This document shows, in pieces, positions 22,488 to 31,300 of a DNA stretch of 44,247 nt. Source of the stretch: S144-45 sp015494035. GTDB taxonomy: Bacteria; Pseudomonadota; Gammaproteobacteria; Xanthomonadales; Marinicellaceae. The DNA lies in NCBI GenBank assembly GCA_027057345.1, contig JALUIX010000158.1, positions 1 through 44,247 on the forward strand, given 5' to 3'. A program made the position numbers and the translations under genes. Positions within the stretch are counted from its first letter, which is position 1, and every line of letters starts with the position of its first letter. The notes beneath the pieces were generated by a model. The model did not search any database and had not been told where the DNA came from. It saw only the letters and a program-made list of their open reading frames with translations.

Positions 22488-24071
22488 TCACCTCAACTGG
22501 AAGTAGTCAGAACACAGCATCAGGCCCACCACGGCTCGCAGTCGCTGCTCGGCGGTGCCAACATCCGAAGCCAGAAACTCCTCGAACACCTGGCGGTCGG
22601 CATCGACGATGGGGCGTTGCAAAATCTGCTGCCGCAAGGCTTCCACCTGATCGGCATGGCTGACGGCCCCCTGCAGCAGGTCTTCCAGGGGGTACTGGAT
22701 GTAATCCGACATGATGCCCTTAAGCCGGTTTCGGCGGGCGCCCTGATTAAGAAAATCCAACGGCTCATCCCCCTGGGAAACGGCCAGGGCCAGGTTCCAG
22801 CGATGCAGCAAGCTGCCGGGGTTCAGCCAGTATCCGGCCACGTCGGGGTAACCCGTTGGTGGTGACCAGAAAAACGGAATCTGGCCCGAAAGGTCCAGGT
22901 GCCGGAACATCACGAACAAGGGCGCGACCTTTTCTTCCAGACTGCTGGCATTTTTGAGTGCCTGTAACTGATGCAAGAGCGAAAAGGCAAATTCCACCGG
23001 GCGTTTGAACTTGAGGTTGGCCGAGTCGGCAAACTCGGCTGAAAAAAACAGGGTTCTGAGCATGGCCTTGATGTTGCCACCGGTATCCAGATAGGTTTTG
23101 GCCACACGCCGAATGAGCAGATCATGACCGGCGTCACCGTAAAAACGGCGCACCAGTTTGGTGGCGACAAAGCCGGCAGTGACTGGGCTTTTGGCCAGGA
23201 TATCCAGCACCTGCAGGCCATCTGCCATACCATCGTCGGGGTGATGAATGGTCTGGCCAAGGAACTGCTTGGGTGAGAAATCGTGCAGTTCCGGGTAAAA
23301 CTGGAAGCCATCGGGATTGGCCTCGCCAATGCTCCAGCCGGTAAAACAACGGGCCACGGCCTTGACGTCATCCTCGGTGTAACCACCATCCACACCCAGG
23401 GTGTGCAGTTCCAGCAATTCCCGCGCGTAATTTTCGTTGGGGCCGTCCTTGACGTTGGAATAATTGTCTAGGTAATACATCATGGCCGCGCTCATGGCAT
23501 CGGCACGCAACAACTGCGGAAAGCTGCTCAGAGCCAGCGGGCGCATCACTTCGCGGTCTTCAATCACCTTGAAGAAGCGCACCGGCCCGTCCAGAATATT
23601 GACATTGAAGTGGTTACTCCAAAACTCAACCATAACCTCATGCAGCTGATTGCGACTGTAGAACTGACGGTACCAGGTGGCCAGCACCATCTGGCCGATG
23701 ACGTCATTGCGGGTTTCTTCATTGGCGTCGAACAATTCACCCAGGCTCCAGGTGGTTAACGGCGCCAGAGTGTGCACTTCTTCATCCAGCCAGCTCTGGT
23801 CGCGCAGTTCCCAGTTGAGCTGGGTTTCAATGAAATGCTCCACGCCCAGTTCATCCAGTTCCGCGCGCAAGTTCTGGCTGATGCCAAAAGAAATCCGTGA
23901 CAACAGCAGGGACTCAAAATCCGGTGGCGGTACGCCTTCGACCAGCGCCTTGGCGTGCTGGCTGGCACCATTGAAGGCGGTTTTTGTCAGCCCGGAGGCC
24001 CGCAACTGACGGGCAGCCTGCGACAAGGCCTGGGAGAAAAATGCGCGTCGATCCAGTGCAGAAGCAGTCAT
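22488..24071 (-). CDS. DUF1800 Tat-exported protein
   Basis: A 527-residue DUF1800 protein. From ATG 24071 it begins TASALDRRAFFSQAL with a twin-arginine-like motif, although the hydrophobic region is poor, so export may depend on its DUF1501 partner. Family segments include LLLSRISFGISQNLRAEL, MVEFWSNHFNVNI, NYARELLELHTLGVDGGYTE, CFTGWSIG and FFWSPPTGYPDVAGYW. The biochemical role is unknown. The start 40 codons upstream (24191) is rejected because it gives unrelated residues before the signal. Confidence 0.88.
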   Translation of the reverse strand: MTASALDRRAFFSQALSQAARQLRASGLTKTAFNGASQHAKALVEGVPPPDFESLLLSRISFGISQNLRAELDELGVEHFIETQLNWELRDQSWLDEEVHTLAPLTTWSLGELFDANEETRNDVIGQMVLATWYRQFYSRNQLHEVMVEFWSNHFNVNILDGPVRFFKVIEDREVMRPLALSSFPQLLRADAMSAAMMYYLDNYSNVKDGPNENYARELLELHTLGVDGGYTEDDVKAVARCFTGWSIGEANPDGFQFYPELHDFSPKQFLGQTIHHPDDGMADGLQVLDILAKSPVTAGFVATKLVRRFYGDAGHDLLIRRVAKTYLDTGGNIKAMLRTLFFSAEFADSANLKFKRPVEFAFSLLHQLQALKNASSLEEKVAPLFVMFRHLDLSGQIPFFWSPPTGYPDVAGYWLNPGSLLHRWNLALAVSQGDEPLDFLNQGARRNRLKGIMSDYIQYPLEDLLQGAVSHADQVEALRQQILQRPIVDADRQVFEEFLASDVGTAEQRLRAVVGLMLCSDYFQLR

Positions 24072-24306
24072 GAGATAAACCCGAAAGCGGTGTGACAAAA
24101 AGGGGAAAGCTGAGCCTGATGACCTGTTTTTACCAAAAACACGCGTAAAATGTGATGAAATTGCGATAAAACGCGGTGTTTGTCGGCACAAACGGGGCTA
24201 AAATCCAGTCCAGTAACCCATTGACTATACGCCTGTTAATGCGGCGTGTCTTTATCGACTTTAACGGCTTTGGGCCTTAACCGGTTGACAAAAGGAGTTC
24301 ATCAGC

Positions 24307-24657
24307 ATGAAAAAAACAGTGATTTCACCCCGCTTTTCCGGGTTTGCCCCTGCCCTTATGCTCTGCCTGCTCGGTTTTTCCTCGGCCTTGGCTGTGGCGC
24401 CGGCCCGGGCTGACACGCTTTTGATCGAGCGCGTTCAAAAGGAACGCACCATGGATATGCCCCGCCGTGGCAGCACCATGGAACAGGTCAGGCAACGCTA
24501 TGGCGAACCACAAACGGTCAAGGGACCGGTGGGCCAACCACCCATCACCACCTGGGTTTATCCGCGCTTTACCTGCTATTTTGAGCACCAGTGGGTCATC
24601 GACTGCGTGGCCAACAAGGTTTCTCCATTGGAAAAAGGGCCACGGCCGGTTCGCTAA
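24307..24657 (+). CDS. Small exported SmpA/BamE-like protein
   Basis: A 116-residue protein with a Sec signal peptide (cleavage near APARA|D). The mature domain contains PRRGSTMEQVRQRYGEP and PPITTWVYPRFTCYFEHQWV. The 'GSTMEQVRQRYGEP' helix-turn motif is that of the SmpA/OmlA (BamE) fold, in which a short helix precedes a beta sheet. There is no lipobox, so it is a soluble periplasmic relative rather than BamE itself. AGGAG precedes the ATG. Its TAA (24655-24657) is made by TA plus the first base of a palindromic-element fragment. Confidence 0.75.
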   Translation: MKKTVISPRFSGFAPALMLCLLGFSSALAVAPARADTLLIERVQKERTMDMPRRGSTMEQVRQRYGEPQTVKGPVGQPPITTWVYPRFTCYFEHQWVIDCVANKVSPLEKGPRPVR

Positions 24658-24677
24658 GGAAGCTCTGATCGAATCAT
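24657..24677. repeat. Left-end fragment of the palindromic element (R6)
   Basis: AGGAAGCTCTGATCGAATCA, identical to the left end of R1 and R2, then unrelated sequence. The upstream TA is part of the gene's stop codon. No right end is found before aguA, so this copy is truncated. Confidence 0.75.
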
Positions 24678-24752
24678 CACTCGGGTTTTAGGCATGGCCC
24701 GCCGCGTGACCTGAATTAACCCGTCCACGACCACCTGAGACCAGCTGAACCC

Positions 24753-25820
24753 ATGAGCACCCACCGCATTCCCGCCGAATGGGAACCCCAGGACGCCGTG
24801 CTGGTGGCCTGGCCGCACGCGGGCACCGACTGGGCGCCCAGGCTACCAGAGGCCCAGGCCACCTTCACGCAACTGGTCAGAACACTGGCCCGGGAAATAC
24901 CGGTTATTCTGCTGCTGCCTGGAACAGCGGATTCACAGCCCATTGGCCAGCTGTTTGCGGACACGGCGTGTCCGGTGTATCTGCAAAGCGCCGACTACAA
25001 CGACACCTGGCTGCGTGACTCGGTATTTCTCAGCGCCTTGCCAACCAATGCAACGGAAAAACACCACTGGCTGGCACTGGACTTCCCTTTTACCGGCTGG
25101 GGTGGAAAGTTTGACGCACAGCTGGACAATCGCCTCAACCGGCAGTTGCTGGAACAGTGGCAGCTCTGCGATCACTGGTCGCCACGAACGTTTGAACTGG
25201 AAGGCGGCTCGGTGGACTTCGACGGCCAGGGCACGCTGTTAACTACAGTGCAGTGCCTGCAAAAAAGACACCCCCTGCCCTTGCCCGAGCTGGAAGCACA
25301 GCTGAAAAAAGAGCTGGCTGTTGAGCGTGTACTGTGGCTGCATCATGGCGGCATTGAGGGCGATGACACCGACAGCCACGTGGACATGCTGGCCCGCTTT
25401 GCCGGCCCACAGCAGCTGGTCTATCAAGCCTGCGATGAAGTGAACTACCCGCTGTTCAATGAACTAAAGGCCATGGCCGAAGAGCTTCAGGCCTTTCGGC
25501 AAGCCAACGGCCAGGCCTACCGCCTGCACGCCCTGCCCTGGCCGGAACCGGTTTTTGATGAATCCGGCCGCCGCCTGCCTGCCAGCTACGCCAATTTCCT
25601 CATCTGCAATGAGCGAATCGTGATGCCGGAATATGACTGTCCACAGGATGAGCAGGCCAGGTCCGTGCTGCAAGCGGCCTTTCCCGGGTACCGCGTCGTC
25701 GGTGTTCCCAGCCGTTCCCTCATCTGGCAAAATGGCAGCCTGCATTGCAGCACCATGCAACTGCCGGAAACCGTTTTTCAAGACATTCAACCGCACCTGG
25801 TCAGCCATGAAAAAAATTAA
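24753..25820 (+). CDS. aguA: Agmatine deiminase
   Basis: AguA hydrolyses agmatine to N-carbamoylputrescine and ammonia, the first step of the arginine-decarboxylase route to putrescine. The 355-residue protein starts PAEWEPQDAVLVAWPH and has NDTWLRDSVFL, FELEGGSVDFDGQGTLLTT, GIEGDDTDSHVDM with the catalytic His, and C332 in GSLHCSTMQLPE as the nucleophile. It is a complete porphyromonas-type peptidyl-arginine-deiminase fold. aguB starts 14 bases before its stop, so the two are coupled. Confidence 0.96.
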   Translation: MSTHRIPAEWEPQDAVLVAWPHAGTDWAPRLPEAQATFTQLVRTLAREIPVILLLPGTADSQPIGQLFADTACPVYLQSADYNDTWLRDSVFLSALPTNATEKHHWLALDFPFTGWGGKFDAQLDNRLNRQLLEQWQLCDHWSPRTFELEGGSVDFDGQGTLLTTVQCLQKRHPLPLPELEAQLKKELAVERVLWLHHGGIEGDDTDSHVDMLARFAGPQQLVYQACDEVNYPLFNELKAMAEELQAFRQANGQAYRLHALPWPEPVFDESGRRLPASYANFLICNERIVMPEYDCPQDEQARSVLQAAFPGYRVVGVPSRSLIWQNGSLHCSTMQLPETVFQDIQPHLVSHEKN

Positions 25821-26706
25821 AGCCGCCCTCATCCAGCACAGCCACAAGGGCAGCCGGGAAGCCAATCTGGCACACGTGGCCGAACAGATTGCGCTGGCCA
25901 CAAAGGCCGGAGCCGATCTTGTTGTTTTGCAGGAACTGTTTGCCAGCGCGTATTTTTGCCAGCACGAAGACCCCGCCCTGTTTGACCTGGCCGAAAGCCT
26001 GGATCCTCAACATGCTGATACCCTCGCCAGAAAAATGAGCGAGCTGGCGCGCCAATTTGAAGTGGTGCTGGTGGCTTCCTTGTTTGAAAAACGCGCGCCA
26101 GGGCTTTATCACAACACCGCCATGGTGTTCGAAAGAGATGGCCAGGTGGCTGGCCGCTACCGCAAGATGCATATCCCCGATGATCCGGGTTTCTACGAAA
26201 AATTCTATTTCACCGAAGGGGACCTGGGCTTTCAACCCATCCCCACCTCGGTTGGCAGGCTCGGCGTGCTGGTGTGCTGGGACCAGTGGTTCCCCGAAGC
26301 GGCCCGGCTGATGGCGCTGGCCGGGGCTGATGTGCTGATTTATCCCACCGCCATTGGCTGGGAGCCCGAGGAAGAACCGGAAGAAAAAAAACGTCAGCTC
26401 GATGCCTGGCAAACCGTGCAACGGGGCCATGCCATCGCCAATGGCTTGCCCTTACTCAGCTGCAACCGGCACGGCTTTGAACCGTCGCCCGACGGCCACA
26501 CCAATGGCACCCAGTTCTGGGGCAACAGTTTTGCCGTGGGCCCGCAGGGAGAATGGCTGGGGCAGGCCGCCAGTGATGCCGATCAGATTCTGGTGGTGTC
26601 GCTCGATGGTCAGCGCAGCGAACAGGTGCGCCGAATCTGGCCATTTCTGCGTGACCGGCGCATTGATGCCTACGGTGACCTGCTCAAACGCTACCGCGAT
26701 GACTGA
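25807..26706 (+). CDS. aguB: N-carbamoylputrescine amidase
   Basis: AguB is a nitrilase-family (carbon-nitrogen hydrolase) enzyme that converts N-carbamoylputrescine to putrescine, CO2 and ammonia. From ATG 25807 the protein is 299 residues, with the catalytic triad E43 (LQELF), K120 (YRKMHIPDD) and C157 (LVCWDQWFPEAAR). HTNGTQFWGNSFAVGP is typical of the subfamily. A longer open frame from 25633 is only the overlap with aguA. The pair sits between the DUF1800 region and the chp cluster, and the terminator at 26753 ends it. Confidence 0.96.
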   Translation: MKKIKAALIQHSHKGSREANLAHVAEQIALATKAGADLVVLQELFASAYFCQHEDPALFDLAESLDPQHADTLARKMSELARQFEVVLVASLFEKRAPGLYHNTAMVFERDGQVAGRYRKMHIPDDPGFYEKFYFTEGDLGFQPIPTSVGRLGVLVCWDQWFPEAARLMALAGADVLIYPTAIGWEPEEEPEEKKRQLDAWQTVQRGHAIANGLPLLSCNRHGFEPSPDGHTNGTQFWGNSFAVGPQGEWLGQAASDADQILVVSLDGQRSEQVRRIWPFLRDRRIDAYGDLLKRYRDD

Positions 26707-26752
26707 CCCGCTGAAAGCGAGTCGCAGGGAAACAGCCTCTGGAACCAAGAGC

Positions 26753-26779
26753 AAAAAGCCGGCGAAATGCCGGCTTTTT
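26753..26779. terminator. Bidirectional rho-independent terminator
   Basis: Inverted repeat AAAAAGCCGGC (26753-26763) / GCCGGCTTTTT (26769-26779) with loop GAAAT. It lies between the convergent aguB and chpC genes and has an A-run before and a T-run after the stem, so it works for both. Confidence 0.92.
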
Positions 26780-26829
26780 GCTGTTCAATTGGCTATCGTG
26801 ACGTCAGCCTGATTTGGTTTTTGGGTTTT

Positions 26830-27321
26830 TCAGGATTCCGCCTCGTCAGCCGTGTCACCCTGTACGGCTTGCTGCAGGGCAGCCTGGACGCTGCGTTCAA
26901 TTTCTTCCATGTCCGGAATTTCAGCCAGTTCATCGTGAATCGTGACCCTGAAAGCCATGGCGGGATGGTCTTCATCACGGGTTTCATGGGCTTGCAAATC
27001 GCCCTGGGTGATGGTTTGCAGGCGGGGTACCCCGTCATTGATAATGGCGATATAAGGTAATTCGTCAATCTGGTTGATGCCCTTGATCACGGCGATACGC
27101 GTCTGGGGGCCGATCTCTTCGTTTTTTCCGTGCACCAAGCCAGAATAGGAAACCAGGGGAATGCTCCAGCCACGCCAGTGCACCTTGCCCAGCAGCCAAT
27201 CGGGGACATTGTCCAGCTTGACTGGTTCCTCGTAGGAAATCACTTCTGCCACCAAGGTATTGGGGAAGAGTACCTTGACGTCTTTGCTTGGGACGAGAAC
27301 GCCTCGAATGTCTTTTGCCAT
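26830..27321 (-). CDS. chpC: CheW-like adaptor ChpC
   Basis: A 163-residue CheW-domain protein at the end of the Pil-Chp cluster. It starts DIRGVLVPSKDVKVLFPNT, contains LVAEVISYEEPVKLDNVPDW and VHWRGWSIPLVSYSGL, and ends in an acidic tail. In Pseudomonas, ChpC is an accessory adaptor that may connect a receptor to the ChpA kinase. The domain fits the position: it is last in an operon pilG-I-J-K-chpA-chpB-chpC, 20 bp after chpB. It lies next to the bidirectional terminator. Confidence 0.85.
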   Translation of the reverse strand: MAKDIRGVLVPSKDVKVLFPNTLVAEVISYEEPVKLDNVPDWLLGKVHWRGWSIPLVSYSGLVHGKNEEIGPQTRIAVIKGINQIDELPYIAIINDGVPRLQTITQGDLQAHETRDEDHPAMAFRVTIHDELAEIPDMEEIERSVQAALQQAVQGDTADEAES

Positions 27322-27341
27322 AGTCCTGCTCTTGTGTGTTG

Positions 27342-28301
27342 TTACTGCGTTAAGGCTTGCGCCACGTATTTGGCCAGTGCTGCCGGTCGGCCCTCAAAAT
27401 CCGGGCTCAGGCGGGATTTGACTCCCTGAATAATGCTGTCCATGACCGTGCTGTCCGGGCTTTGCACGATGACCTTTCCACCGGTAGCCTTAATCTGCTG
27501 CGCTCCGGCCACGCCATCGGTGGACATGCCGGAAAATATGGCCATATTGACCGGCCTGAAATGCGCCAGCGCGGTTTCACACACCGCATCAATGCTGGGT
27601 GTCAGCACCGGGTTGACCTGCATGGGCTTTAAATCCACTCGCCCCTGCGGCGTCCACTGCAGTTTCTCTGTCGGTGGTGCCAACAGCACCATTCCTGGCT
27701 CGATGGGCATTCCCGGCCAGGGAATTTCCACCGCCATGGCCGTGGATGAGGCCAGTTGATCCCGCAGCATGGGCTGAAAATCACCGCCCAGGTGCTGTGC
27801 CACGATAAAAACGACCGGCAGTTTGGCTGGCAACGCGGCCAGAAATTCCTTGATGGCTTCTGGCCCACCAATGGACGCGGCCAGCACCCACACCGAGTGG
27901 ACCCCGGGAATTTCCACCGCCTGATTGCCACTTCCTGCCCCGCTTGCTGTGGGCAGCACACTGAACGCCGGGTCTATCTTGTTCAGTAAATGCCTCAGCC
28001 AGCGCTTTCTTTCCCAGCCAGTCAGCTTGTCGACAATCAGGGCATCATTGATGATCAGTTGATCACCATAAGCCCGATTGATGCGGTCGATACAGTCCGA
28101 GGTATCAAAATCGAGCTCCCCCAGGTTCAGTATCGCCACGCCACCGGCAGAGACCGGTTCAAATGAGACAGCATCAGATTCCGTTTCGATGACCGTTTCT
28201 ATCACCTGCAAGCCAGCCAGTATCAGTTGTTCGCGAATCTGACGGGCCGAGGCCGTTTTCTTGCCCAGATGAATCAGCGCCAGTTGTCGCTCATGATTCA
28301 T
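27342..28301 (-). CDS. chpB: CheB-like methylesterase ChpB
   Basis: ChpB is predicted to remove methyl groups from the PilJ receptor, opposing PilK. The 319-residue protein has a C-terminal CheB catalytic domain with the triad S143 (LAASIGGPEA), H170 (IVAQHLGGDF) and D262 (GMSTDGVAG). The N-terminal 120 residues do not contain the receiver residues expected of chemotaxis CheB: the first strand reads LALIHLGKKT with no acidic pair and no phosphoacceptor. So activation by phosphorylation is unlikely. Its ATG overlaps the end of chpA by 11 bases. Confidence 0.9.
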   Translation of the reverse strand: MNHERQLALIHLGKKTASARQIREQLILAGLQVIETVIETESDAVSFEPVSAGGVAILNLGELDFDTSDCIDRINRAYGDQLIINDALIVDKLTGWERKRWLRHLLNKIDPAFSVLPTASGAGSGNQAVEIPGVHSVWVLAASIGGPEAIKEFLAALPAKLPVVFIVAQHLGGDFQPMLRDQLASSTAMAVEIPWPGMPIEPGMVLLAPPTEKLQWTPQGRVDLKPMQVNPVLTPSIDAVCETALAHFRPVNMAIFSGMSTDGVAGAQQIKATGGKVIVQSPDSTVMDSIIQGVKSRLSPDFEGRPAALAKYVAQALTQ

Positions 28302-31300
28302 CGTCTTCGATATTTAACAGTTCCTTGATGTTCTTGATTAGCTCAAATTCCTGGTAGGGTTTACCCAGGTAACGCTTGACGCCCAGTTCCATGGCTTTCT
28401 GGCGGTGTTTCTCGCCCGTTCTGGATGTGATCATGATGATCGGCACCTGTGACAGACGCGGATCCTTCTGCATCAGGCCGGCCAGTTCATAGCCGTCCAT
28501 GCGCGGCATTTCGATATCCAGCAGCATCAGGTCAGGCAGAACCTCTTCCAGCTGTTCGCTGGCATCCAGGCCGTCTTTGGCCGTGATTACTTCAAAGCCG
28601 TTGCGTTGCAACACCCGCTGGCCAACTTTACGCATGGTGATGGAATCATCCACAATCATGATAGTGGGTACGCGCCGGATTTCCTCTTCGGTCACATCAG
28701 CCAGCTCTTCGACACTGCGTAACTGATGCCGTTGCTGCCAATGCCGGGCCAGGGGAATGGCATCCAGAATCAGCACCACTGTACCGTCGCCCAGAATGGT
28801 TGCACCATAAATACCCGGCACGCTGGCAATCTGGGTACCCACGGTCTTGACCACGATTTCACGACTGCCCAACACCTTGTCAACGCGCAAGGCGATGCCT
28901 TCGGTACCAGAGCGCACCATCACCAGTGGCACCTGATTGTCTTCGATAATAGGTTCGGCGTCTGAATCCAGTAACTGGTTCAAATCCTGGATGCGATAGA
29001 TTTCTCCGGCGTATTCATAATCCAAGTCGTTGTCCTGGACGCGACGCTGGTATTCATCCCAGGACATACGCACCACGCCTTCCACGCCCGAAACCGGCAA
29101 GGCATACTGGGTTTCGCCCACCTGAACCAGAATGGCGTGGGTTAGGGCCAGGGTGTATGGCAGACGAATCCGGAAGGTGGTACCTTGACCAGGCTCCGAT
29201 TCAATTTCGAGCATGCCGCCGAGTTTTTTGACTTCGTTGTTAACCACGTCCATGCCCACGCCACGACCGGCAAGTTTGGACACGGCATCGGCGGTGGAAA
29301 AGCCCGAATGCAGGATCAGCTGGTCGATTTCCTGCTCGCTGATGTCGGCATCGGCTTCGATAATGCCCTTTTCGATGGCTATCTGGCGCACTTTCTCACG
29401 GTCGATGCCACGGCCATCGTCACTGACCGTGATGACCACCTCGGTGGCCTCTCGTTGTACATCCAGCACCACCTTGCCGGCTTCGTCCTTGCCCTGCCGG
29501 GTACGCTCTTCGGGTGGCTCAATGCCATGCGCCAGTGCATTACGCAAAATGTGTTCCAGCGGCGCCTGGATGCCTTCGAGCACGGTTTTGTCCATTTCGC
29601 CTTCGGCGCCCACCACTTCCAGCCGTGCCTGTTTGCCAAGTTCATCGGCGGTGGTACGAATCAAACGACGCAAACGAGGCAACAGCGAGCCAAAGGCCAC
29701 CATGCGGGTTTTCATCAGGCCTTNNNNNNNNNNGTATTGGCTCGGGACTGGTATTTGAGCAGGTTTTCCGACTCGGTGGTGATGTCAATCAGGTAACTTT
29801 GAATGTTGGTCAAGTCAGAAACCGACTCACTCAAGGAACGCGACAGTTGTTGCAGGGTTGAGAACCGGTCCAGTTCCAGCGGATCAAAGCCTTCATCGAA
29901 ATTTTCCGCTTCGCGCTGGTAGGTGGAAATAATCTGTGTTTCGGTTTCGATCTCCAGTTTGCGCAGCTGTTCCCGCAAACGCGTCACGGTGTTGGCCAGT
30001 TCTTCAAGGTTGAAGCGGGTGTTGCCAGTCTGCTGTTCCAGACGTGAGGTATAAATACTGATCTCACCGGCGTGGTTCACCAGGTTGTCCAGCAAAACGG
30101 AGGAAACCTTCAGTTGGCCGCCACCGGCGAGGCTGGAAACATCGCTGGCCGCCTGCCGTGACCGTGGCTGTATATCGTCTGCATCCGGCTGCTGAGCCAT
30201 TTCATCCAGTCGGGACTCTTCACGCAGCTCGGCGCCTTCGCTTTCCAGCAAACCGGTTAGCTGTTTGATGTCTTCGGAAACGTCCTCTTGCAAGCCATAA
30301 TTTTGTGTGGCCAGCAGGCCGTTGAGGCGGTCGAATGCCCGCGCCAGTACGGCGTAATATCGCGGATTGATTTCACCGCCGGTTTCGGCCACGGTTTCAA
30401 ACACGGACTCCATCGCATGGCTAAGGTCGCCAATGGCATTCAAACCCGCCATACGGGCGCCACCTTTGAGGGTGTGAAGTTCGCGTTGCAAGGCCGTGAC
30501 CAGTTCGGCATTGGCTGGTTCCTGCTCCAGCTGGGCCATGATGTTTTCGCTGGAATCGAGGATTTCCTGCATTTCCTCGGCAAAGATTTCCAGCAACTCG
30601 GCATCCATGTCCTCGTTTTCCAAGTTTTCGGTGGCGGCGCTGGCCGTTTCTGTTTCCCGGGTTTCACCGTGGGCTGCTTCAGTTGGCGTTTCCTCTGCCA
30701 GTTCTTCTTCGGTCTGTTCGTCTTCGACCAGTTCTTCTTCGGCCTGTTCTTCCGCAGTCTGCCCGTCTTCGATCTGCTCGTCTTCGGTCTGTTCTTCAGT
30801 GGCTGTTTCGACTTCCGAAGCCAAGTCGTCATCTGATGCAGTTTCGGTGTCTGATGTCTGCTGACTTTCCGGCTCCTCGATGGCTTCGGCCGGCTGCTCT
30901 TCTTCTACGGTTGATTCGGCTTTGTCGGTTTCTTCCTGCTCTACTGACTCAAAGATTGCTGCACCGAACTCACTCACCTGACCGGATTCAGCAGGCTCTT
31001 CAGCAGACTCTTCAACCGTTGTTTCGGTTTCCTCTTCGGCTGTTTCTTCTGTTTCAAAAGCGCCTAGTCCAAACGCATCTGCGGTTTCTTCATCCACGTC
31101 CTGGGCGGCGTCTTCGGCCTCTTCTGCCGAGGCGTGCAGTTGTTCTTCTACGGCCTCCAGTTCGTTGTCCAGTCCGAGAAAGTCATCATCCAGTACAAAG
31201 TCGTCTTCATCGGCATGGTCAGTCTCGCTGGTCTCCCCTTCATCTCTGCCCGGGGCAGGCTGTTCGATGACCACATCTTCTGTGCGCTCTGCCTCATCCA

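Noticed and set aside
30700..30810. Non-coding tandem repeat locus
   Set aside because: It lies in frame within chpA and codes an acidic linker.
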